From Fidelibacterota bacterium (lineage in GTDB: Bacteria > Fidelibacterota > Marinisomatia > Marinisomatales > TCS56): a DNA stretch of 8,563 nucleotides. The translations under genes were made by a program, and so were the position numbers. The notes under the pieces were generated by a model. It was not told the DNA's origin, did not search any database, and worked only from the letters and a program-made list of their open reading frames with translations. How positions within the stretch are numbered: position 1 is the first letter of the stretch; every line of letters begins with the position of its first letter. Positions 1-6,061 of the stretch are shown in pieces. The stretch is taken from the NCBI GenBank assembly GCA_013203015.1, contig JABMPO010000371.1, positions 1 to 8,563 on the forward strand, read 5' to 3'.

Positions 1-1
1 A

Positions 2-997
2 ACGGTTGCCGTGGCGGTCTACAATCATTATAAACGAATTTTATATCAACATCTTGATGAAGACGTCGAGATTGAAAAAAGTAATATTTTAGTGATCGGA
101 CCAACCGGAACTGGTAAAACCTTACTGGCTCAGACTCTGGCGCGTTTTTTATCGGTCCCTTTTGCCATAACCGATGCTACCACTCTTACGGAAGCCGGCT
201 ATGTGGGCGAAGATGTCGAGAATATTTTAGTCCGACTGCTGCAGGTGGCTAATTATAACGTACCGGCCGCTGAACAGGGTATAATCTATATTGATGAATT
301 AGATAAAATTGGCCGCAAATCTTCTTCAACATCCATTACCAGGGATGTTTCCGGTGAAGGCGTTCAGCAAGCCCTCTTGAAAATTCTGGAAGGAACTACT
401 GCCCATGTTCCTCCGCAGGGTGGCAGAAAGCATCCCGAGCAGCGCTTGATTCCAATTAACACGCGTAATATTCTGTTTATCTGTGGCGGTTCTTTTGATG
501 GGCTGGATGATATAATGGAACGACGGAAAGGAACCGGTGAGATTGGTTTTAAGCACAAAGAAAAATCTGTTGTAATGAAAAAAGCCGGTCCGACCCTTTC
601 TGAAATCACTCCGCAAGATTTAATCCAGTTCGGATTTATTCCCGAATTGGTGGGTAGACTGCCAGTAGTTGCCGGTCTTGATTTGCTTGATCATGAGGCC
701 CTGTTCAGGGTATTGACCGAACCAAAGAATGCACTGGTGAAGCAATATCAGAAATTGTTTAAGATGGAAGGGGTGGAACTTGAGTTCCAACCAAAGGCTC
801 TGGATGTAATTATCGAAAAAGCAATGGCCAGACAGTCCGGAGCGCGCTCGTTACGTTCGGTAATGGAGGAATTCATGATGAACTTGATGTTTGATCTGCC
901 GGAATTGAAACGCGTACAAAAAGTGATAATAACGCCGGAGGTCATTGAAAAAGGCGCCAAGCCGCGTTATCGATATTCTAAGCGTAAATCAGCTTAA
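2..997 (+). CDS. clpX: ATP-dependent Clp protease ATP-binding subunit ClpX (5' partial)
   Basis: ClpX is the AAA+ unfoldase that forms a hexamer, recognises tagged proteins and threads them into the ClpP peptidase in the cytoplasm. The reading frame is open to the window edge (codons from base 2 read TVAVAVYNHYKR, matching the start of the AAA+ module), so the zinc-binding N-domain and about 85 residues are missing. Counting from the GTG codon at base 11: Walker A GPTGTGKT 30-37, pore-1 loop GYVG 63-66, Walker B with IYIDE 92-96, RKH loop 139-141, arginine finger in ELVGRLP (R216), sensor-2 GAR 277-279. The IGF loop that docks on ClpP is present at 178-180, so this is a ClpP-partnered ClpX rather than HslU. 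The base-11 GTG is an internal codon, not a start. No disruption is seen, and the C-terminus ends at the usual family position with a short basic tail. The downstream neighbour is convergent, so clpX ends its transcription unit here. Confidence 0.97.
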   Translation, partial: TVAVAVYNHYKRILYQHLDEDVEIEKSNILVIGPTGTGKTLLAQTLARFLSVPFAITDATTLTEAGYVGEDVENILVRLLQVANYNVPAAEQGIIYIDELDKIGRKSSSTSITRDVSGEGVQQALLKILEGTTAHVPPQGGRKHPEQRLIPINTRNILFICGGSFDGLDDIMERRKGTGEIGFKHKEKSVVMKKAGPTLSEITPQDLIQFGFIPELVGRLPVVAGLDLLDHEALFRVLTEPKNALVKQYQKLFKMEGVELEFQPKALDVIIEKAMARQSGARSLRSVMEEFMMNLMFDLPELKRVQKVIITPEVIEKGAKPRYRYSKRKSA

Positions 998-1028
998 AAA
1001 AAGGGGAAGTGTGCTTCCCCTTTTTTTT
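996..1028. terminator. Bidirectional intrinsic terminator between convergent clpX and M6 protease genes
   Basis: A perfect 7-bp stem, GGGGAAG (1003-1009) with CTTCCCC (1014-1020), closes a TGTG loop. It is flanked by seven A residues (996-1002) on the left and eight T residues (1021-1028) on the right. Read on either strand, this gives a GC-rich hairpin followed by a U-tract. It overlaps the clpX stop codon (995-997) on one side, and the stop codon of the minus-strand protease gene (1027-1029) on the other. It therefore probably ends both convergent transcripts. Confidence 0.93.
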
Positions 1029-3720
1029 ATTTAAGCAGTAGAATTTTCCTGGTAGTTGAATAATCCGCTGCCTTCATCTGCATGAAATAGGTACCGCTGG
1101 CAACGGTTTTTCCGTTATTATTTCTACCATTCCATTCCAGTGCATACCGGCCCGGATTGTGCATTTTAGTCATCGAATAAACTATATTACCGCGGATGTC
1201 ATAAATCGAAAAATAGATATCGGCAGTTTGTGGGACCTGATAATTGAAAGTGGTGGTAGGATTAAATGGATTTGGGTAATTTTTTGATAACGAAAATTCA
1301 GTGGGAATAGAATATTCTAAACCAGTCCCAACAAACGGAGTAATTGTAATATCACCAATTGTGTAGGTAAATGGTACTCCATCGATTCCAAATTTATCCA
1401 TCAAAATGACATCATTGAGCCTTACCAAAACATGACCGGTCAGGGCCGAAATATCCACAACGCCATTTACGGTAAAAATTGTTCCCTGGCCCGTATCTAC
1501 TGGAGTAGACCAGGAAGCTGTTTGTAGCGTAATTCCATCAGCTGTAGTTTGCATTGAAAAATTCCAACCGGCCAGTCGATCCGAAAGTTGGATAGCCGGT
1601 GTCCACTCGCCATCCTCATTCCAATCGGTGAATGGTTCTCCAACGTCCCAGCGATTATTCCCATTGGAGTCGGTATAAAATTCATCGGCTGATATCAGAT
1701 AATCCGGCAAATCACTCAGCGACATAGTGATCATTTTTAGTGGTACGCTATTCTCCAGAGCTATTGTATATTGGAACGGTCCTCCAATGGGAGCACTGTT
1801 ATTGCTCACAGTAAATATCTGGTCGATGGCGAAAACCTGGAAAATGGCGTTGGTAACCATCAAGGCGACTTCCGAATCAGCCGAATCTGCAGAATAGTAA
1901 TTGGCAAGAGTTAGTTCAACTGTGCGATCAATTCCAGTATTTGCGAACAGCTCTATATCCATGATTGTACCCGATCCTGCTGCAATTACTGGATTGACCA
2001 ATTCAATCAGGTTATTATTAACCAGGATGGAATCGGCGGTAACACGATCGGTTAAATTGACCTCAATGATACTTAAGATATCCGGACTACCGTTGATCCT
2101 GAATCGCAGAGTTCCAATTTCCATTGTGTTGTCCAAATTAATGGAAATCCAGCCGCTGTCATAAGCATTTGCTGAGCTATTAGTGATACCGACGTCAGCG
2201 ATCAATATTTCCCCAAAGGTAAGGTCGAATGTCATAATGGAATCCGGATCAGAGATATTCTCGATACCAACCATCGAGGGGACGCCGTAATGGCTCACTG
2301 TATTAGGAGTTGAACTATTGGTAAAAAAGCGGTTAACAGTCTGTCCCGGGAAAGGATCTGCGCCATCGCTACTAGCATTATTTTCAAGATCAAAATAGCC
2401 ATCGGCTTGTTCGAGGCCGACTCCGTAATGTGGTTCATTGTTGTTCACACCCCAGCCGCTGGTCATTTCAGTGTCAATATGCCAGATAAGTAATCCGGCG
2501 CTGGGCATGTTTACATCGGTGCCGACTTTTTGCCGGTTTTCGATCAGCCAGTATTCACTATTATCCTGGGGATGATTAACCTGATAAATTGACTTGTCAC
2601 TAAAAGATTGCTCAATTGCGACACCAGTTTGATCGACATCCAAAACAATTGGGTTTGACCAATCAAGTTCTGTTTTACTCCAGGCGTTCATTGCGGAAGG
2701 ATACCAGGGAGTAGTCCCCGAAGTGCCCCATGATCCGCTGGCCATGAGTGCGAGCTTACCAGCACCGCTGGATGTATAATCGGTGTCATAAAGATCCGGT
2801 AATCCAAGGGCATGACCGAATTCGTGGCTGATAACGCCAATGGCGACTATGTTATTGCTTTGAATTTCCGGGTTCATCGTATAACCATCTATCCAAACAC
2901 CATCGTATTGGACTTTCAAATCACTACCTAAAGACCATTTATGGGACCAGATATTAGAATGATCGCCTTGTTCAGCGCCTGGACCTGCATGTAAAACATT
3001 CAGGGCATCCAAATGTCCATCGCCGTCATTGTCGTATTGTGACCAATCCATTCCATGTGCCTCTGCTGAATCAACAGCTGCTCGCACCAGTTGCCGGACA
3101 CGCGGATAACCATCAGGATCGGAATAGGCATAATAATCATGATTATTGGGTGCCTGTACCCAATTAACAACATCTGTCACCGGGAGAAACTGATTGTACG
3201 ATATTTCCTGATAGAAATCTCTAAAACTACCGGAGCCGGGATGATTTGGATGGCCGTAACCTTCCAGATTCATAATATCATCAAAAGTAGTGTCAGGATA
3301 AACGGCTGAATAATCGGGAAAATCGACCAGCAATAAGGTAATTTTGAAAGAATCAGTTCTGGCAGAGTTGATGTTGAATGTCCTGTTATGTTCAATATTT
3401 AAAAATGGTTCTGGCCTCATATGCTTTTCCAAAACATTACCAGATATATTCATTTCAGGACGCACACCTTGCCCGATAACAACTGTGCCGGGTATTAGAT
3501 TTCTTCCATCGACGCCTACAGCATATACCCAGTAGCCGCTCGTCGTTTTTGTTATTGACCAGCCATCAACTGTTTCAAACCAGGCTCCCCATTCATCTCC
3601 TCGATGGAAGCATTCAATAGATTCGCCATCCGGTTGTTTCAAAATCATCAGTTCCGGTGAAGCAATAATTCCATAAGCCATCTGCAATAAAACCAGCATG
3701 GGTATCAGTACGTTTTTCAT
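1027..3720 (-). CDS. Secreted M6-family zinc metalloprotease with cohesin-like modules and T9SS/FlgD-like C-terminal sorting domain
   Basis: An 897-residue exported endopeptidase of the immune-inhibitor-A (M6) type. Residues 1-20 form a signal peptide (MKN, then a hydrophobic stretch to about AS at 20-21). A conserved N-terminal region follows, with GDEWGAWFETVDG. The peptidase domain spans about 110-490. It has the zinc motif HEFGHALGLPD at 299-309 (ligands H299, H303, D309; catalytic E300), a likely Met-turn at M326 in ALMASGSWG, and an acidic DNDGDGHLD loop at 230-238 that probably binds calcium. Residues about 505-800 look like two beta-rich cohesin-like modules; the second carries an insertion with DSNGNNRWDVGE and a second acidic loop (684-706). 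NYPNPFNPTT at 814-823 opens a C-terminal domain with the FlgD-Ig pattern WNGRNNNGK...SGTYFMQM, ending in KILLLK, as expected for T9SS cargo. The start has no strong Shine-Dalgarno site but puts the signal peptide at the N-terminus. It is transcribed divergently from the next gene. The substrate is unknown, and the middle-module assignment is by eye. Confidence 0.92.
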   Translation of the reverse strand: MKNVLIPMLVLLQMAYGIIASPELMILKQPDGESIECFHRGDEWGAWFETVDGWSITKTTSGYWVYAVGVDGRNLIPGTVVIGQGVRPEMNISGNVLEKHMRPEPFLNIEHNRTFNINSARTDSFKITLLLVDFPDYSAVYPDTTFDDIMNLEGYGHPNHPGSGSFRDFYQEISYNQFLPVTDVVNWVQAPNNHDYYAYSDPDGYPRVRQLVRAAVDSAEAHGMDWSQYDNDGDGHLDALNVLHAGPGAEQGDHSNIWSHKWSLGSDLKVQYDGVWIDGYTMNPEIQSNNIVAIGVISHEFGHALGLPDLYDTDYTSSGAGKLALMASGSWGTSGTTPWYPSAMNAWSKTELDWSNPIVLDVDQTGVAIEQSFSDKSIYQVNHPQDNSEYWLIENRQKVGTDVNMPSAGLLIWHIDTEMTSGWGVNNNEPHYGVGLEQADGYFDLENNASSDGADPFPGQTVNRFFTNSSTPNTVSHYGVPSMVGIENISDPDSIMTFDLTFGEILIADVGITNSSANAYDSGWISINLDNTMEIGTLRFRINGSPDILSIIEVNLTDRVTADSILVNNNLIELVNPVIAAGSGTIMDIELFANTGIDRTVELTLANYYSADSADSEVALMVTNAIFQVFAIDQIFTVSNNSAPIGGPFQYTIALENSVPLKMITMSLSDLPDYLISADEFYTDSNGNNRWDVGEPFTDWNEDGEWTPAIQLSDRLAGWNFSMQTTADGITLQTASWSTPVDTGQGTIFTVNGVVDISALTGHVLVRLNDVILMDKFGIDGVPFTYTIGDITITPFVGTGLEYSIPTEFSLSKNYPNPFNPTTTFNYQVPQTADIYFSIYDIRGNIVYSMTKMHNPGRYALEWNGRNNNGKTVASGTYFMQMKAADYSTTRKILLLK

Positions 3721-3782
3721 CTTTTAGACTCATTAATTTTAGGCCACGAGTTTAAGCACACTTTACTAATAATTAATGTTAC

Positions 3783-3797
3783 AAATTGCTGCAAATT
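3783..3797. promoter_or_regulatory. Imperfect palindrome in the divergent intergenic region (possible operator)
   Basis: AAATTGC-T-GCAAATT forms two 7-base half-sites around a central T, with one A:A mismatch. It lies 14 bases upstream of the plus-strand -35 box, in the 194-base region between the divergent protease and propeller genes, so a regulator bound here could affect both. The region is AT-rich and short palindromes arise easily by chance. I found no convincing promoter for the minus-strand gene; the best pairing (TTGCAG, 17 bases, TATTAG) is weak. Confidence 0.2.
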
Positions 3798-3811
3798 TAG
3801 AGGGAAACTCC

Positions 3812-3840
3812 TTGACAGCCATTTTATAATTAAGTATTAT
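3812..3840 (+). promoter_or_regulatory. Sigma70-type promoter for the propeller gene
   Basis: TTGACA at 3812-3817 is a perfect -35 hexamer. TATTAT at 3835-3840, after a 17-base spacer, matches the -10 consensus TATAAT at five of six positions. Transcription would start near 3847, giving a leader of roughly 68 bases before the ATG at 3915. A separate TATAAT at 3825-3830 is too close to this -35 box to pair with it. The arrangement is the common bacterial housekeeping type rather than the TTTG/TAnnTTTG type of Bacteroidota. Confidence 0.8.
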
Positions 3841-3904
3841 CGGGGTCATATACAGAATTGACAATCTATCCCGAAACGTTAAATCAACCTAATAATCAAA
3901 TCGT

Positions 3905-3910
3905 AGGAGG
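3905..3910 (+). promoter_or_regulatory. Shine-Dalgarno site that decides the start of the propeller gene
   Basis: AGGAGG sits four bases before the ATG at 3915. The frame stays open upstream to another ATG at 3858, but that codon has no ribosome site and would bury the signal peptide behind 19 polar residues. Starting at 3915 gives MRNLVTVLCILL, a typical signal peptide. Confidence 0.85.
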
Positions 3911-3914
3911 CCTT

Positions 3915-5939
3915 ATGCGCAACCTGGTAACAGTGCTTTGTATCCTTTTAAGTACTAGTTTGCTTTTTGGAGAAGTATATCACAACGCAAAGTTGGAAAC
4001 GAATATCCAGAATCGTGAACGTGTTTTTATTGAAAAAGATAGCTTTTCACTGACAAATTCTACATCTTCTCCTTTGCCGAATTATTCATCCCGCGATGGC
4101 CAATTCACAACCGTATTGATAGATTCCAGTAAAAATGGTTATGGAATGTATTCCAATAACACCAATCCAATCGTATATGTACCCGGAACCGGGGTCGCTG
4201 CCTGCTATCGCCAATGGCAAGGTATTGACGCTTCTGCGGGTTATATTGGTGTTGCGCAATCACCGGACGGGGTAATATGGGAAGTCGCAAGTAGTCTTAA
4301 CAATTTATATCCCGGTGGAACAACTCCGGATGGTGCCGGTGGTTTACCAGCCGGACGCTATCCCAGCATGGTTGGAACAGCCAATAGCTATCCAACGGCA
4401 ATCTGGAATGAGTATACCACCACCACTGGTGGCGGAACCAATGGCGGACGTGCCATGAACGCTTTTAATGAATATGGCTGGGTTGGCAGCAACTTCAGTG
4501 AACTATGGGATTTAAACACCGGCTGTGCAATGACGCCCTGCGACCCGCCTGATTTATGGGTAGGTCAGGCACAGGTTGTCGAAGAGGCAACAGGCCCGAC
4601 ACTGCTGGCACTTTTTGGCGAAGGATTAGGACCTGACCAATATTGGATGCTGCGGTCAAGCTATCATATTTTTGGTTATTACGGTATGGCAAACCCGGTT
4701 ATGGTTTTTGATAAAACCACCCATTTCGCCGGTGATGAAGTGTCTAATTATACTGGCACACCAGAATTCCATATTAATGATGATGGCGTCGGTTATATGG
4801 TAAACTCCGGTTACTGGCACGACTATGAGACCGGTGGATCGATTGTAAATCACACTTTGTTTTACAAGAAAACCACCGATTATGGTTTAACTTGGGAAAA
4901 TACCGGTGGCATTGAAAATACCGGTTTTTACGGCTGGTCCGATATTCAGTTCAACCAGATGATGTTAGATGCCGGCTTGCTTGGTGATTCCATATCAACT
5001 GTAGTTGGTGAGGATACTACCTGGAACATGTTGGATGAAGCTTTTGCCGGTTATGATTACGACGTTAAAGTTGATGCTAATGGTGGTTTGCACATTAGTA
5101 CAGTGGTCGTGGCTACTTTTCAAAGTGCCAGTGGCGTTTATACTGGAATGCCGGGCGCCGGGCACTACTATTTTTATAACCCAACCCCTGACGATGTCAA
5201 TACCTGGACAGCAACTCAAATCCGTGATATGTCGACTTCTTTCCTGTTTGATTTTGGTACATTCAGCGGCTGGCAGTATCATTCACCGGATATGGCAATA
5301 AGTAACAACGACGATGGCTCAGTGACGATCTGGTGTGTTACTGCAGCAGTCTCCGATACATCAGAGGATGCGACCAGCATCTATATGAATGATATCGATG
5401 TTTATCTTGCCGTAACAAGTGATTATGGCCAGACCTGGGAAGATCTTGGTAATATGACGAATACACCATCAGTTGGTGATGTCGACTATTATGAATTAAG
5501 TCCTCATTTAGCTCCAATCGCAACTCATGATATTTGCTATTTGATCTTCCAGTCTCCGGATTTTTCTGTTTTAACTGTTGACACAGACGAAAATTATGAA
5601 GATTACAAACAACGAGTTTATGTAGGTTCTTATAATAGGGGACCTGTATCAACTGACTCTGAAATCACAACTCCGGTAGAATTTTCGCTCAGTCAGAATT
5701 ATCCAAATCCTTTCAACCCCACTACCGAAATTGAGTACTCTCTCAGTGTAGCTGGCCACGTCAAGCTGGAACTCTATAATGTCCTTGGACAAAAAATGAT
5801 GATGCTTGTGGATGAACATCAAATTGCTGGTGTACATGATTATATTCTGGATGCTTCCGCATTGCCGAGTGGTGTCTATGTATATTCATTGACCCAAAAT
5901 GGTGTTACTAAAACCAGTAAAATGGTGTTGATGAAATAA
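3915..5939 (+). CDS. Secreted Asp-box (sialidase-like) beta-propeller protein with T9SS type A sorting domain
   Basis: A 674-residue exported protein. Residues 1-19 are a signal peptide (MRNLVTVLCILLSTSLLFG). The body, about 50-570, is rich in Tyr, Trp, Gly and Asp and shows repeated blade-like strands. Two clear Asp-boxes (S/T-x-D-x-G-x-T-W) are TTDYGLTW at 320-327 and TSDYGQTW at 501-508; SPDGVIW at 116-122 is a shorter variant. These loops are typical of sialidase/BNR-type beta-propellers. I do not see the FRIP motif of classical sialidases, so enzyme activity should not be assumed; ligand binding or a structural role is equally possible. The C-terminal domain, about 586-674, opens with QNYPNPFNPTT (N595) and has the short Por-secretion form, VLGQKM...ALPSGVYVYSL, ending KMVLMK. 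It predicts T9SS export to the surface or medium. Promoter, AGGAGG site and start all agree. Its divergent neighbour is another T9SS cargo protein, possibly sharing control. Confidence 0.87.
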   Translation: MRNLVTVLCILLSTSLLFGEVYHNAKLETNIQNRERVFIEKDSFSLTNSTSSPLPNYSSRDGQFTTVLIDSSKNGYGMYSNNTNPIVYVPGTGVAACYRQWQGIDASAGYIGVAQSPDGVIWEVASSLNNLYPGGTTPDGAGGLPAGRYPSMVGTANSYPTAIWNEYTTTTGGGTNGGRAMNAFNEYGWVGSNFSELWDLNTGCAMTPCDPPDLWVGQAQVVEEATGPTLLALFGEGLGPDQYWMLRSSYHIFGYYGMANPVMVFDKTTHFAGDEVSNYTGTPEFHINDDGVGYMVNSGYWHDYETGGSIVNHTLFYKKTTDYGLTWENTGGIENTGFYGWSDIQFNQMMLDAGLLGDSISTVVGEDTTWNMLDEAFAGYDYDVKVDANGGLHISTVVVATFQSASGVYTGMPGAGHYYFYNPTPDDVNTWTATQIRDMSTSFLFDFGTFSGWQYHSPDMAISNNDDGSVTIWCVTAAVSDTSEDATSIYMNDIDVYLAVTSDYGQTWEDLGNMTNTPSVGDVDYYELSPHLAPIATHDICYLIFQSPDFSVLTVDTDENYEDYKQRVYVGSYNRGPVSTDSEITTPVEFSLSQNYPNPFNPTTEIEYSLSVAGHVKLELYNVLGQKMMMLVDEHQIAGVHDYILDASALPSGVYVYSLTQNGVTKTSKMVLMK

Positions 5940-5973
5940 GTGCACGCTGGAAATAGCCAGGTTTTCTAATTAT

Positions 5974-6018
5974 AAAAAATATCCGCTGGCATTTTTTGGT
6001 CCGATCTGCCAGCGGATA
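5974..6018. terminator. Perfect 12-bp stem-loop between propeller and lipoprotein genes (terminator-like on the minus strand)
   Basis: TATCCGCTGGCA (5980-5991) and TGCCAGCGGATA (6007-6018) are perfect inverted repeats with a 15-base loop that itself contains six T residues (5992-5997). Six A residues (5974-5979) precede the left arm, so on the minus strand the stem is followed at once by TTTTTTATA, the form of an intrinsic terminator. On the plus strand, the direction of both flanking genes, the stem is followed by ACTACAAT with no U-tract. It may cap the 3' end of the propeller mRNA, block antisense transcription, or both. It is the only notable element in the 122-base gap. Confidence 0.6.
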
Positions 6019-6061
6019 ACTACAATATTCAGTACAAATGATTAATTGAGAAGATAAGCGA

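Noticed and set aside
11..13. GTG at base 11 as the real start of clpX
   Set aside because: The frame continues to the window edge with family-matching residues, and the zinc-binding N-domain would be missing; this is an edge truncation.
3858..3914. Upstream in-frame ATG at 3858 as start of the propeller gene
   Set aside because: It has no ribosome site and would place 19 polar residues before a clear signal peptide, while AGGAGG precedes the ATG at 3915.
5005..5301. Open frame of about 98 codons on the plus strand inside the propeller gene
   Set aside because: It lies wholly within the propeller gene in another frame, with no ribosome site or recognisable motif.
5947..5965. Small hairpin CTGG-AAATAG-CCAG followed by TTTT as a plus-strand terminator
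   Set aside because: The stem is only 4 bp and the T-tract is short, too weak to call.
6021..6026. TACAAT as a -10 box for the lipoprotein gene
   Set aside because: No acceptable -35 hexamer is found at 16-18 bases upstream, so the promoter is not supported.
6038..6049. Three-codon mini-ORF (ATGATTAATTGA) just before the lipoprotein gene
   Set aside because: It has no ribosome site of its own and such short frames occur often by chance in AT-rich DNA.
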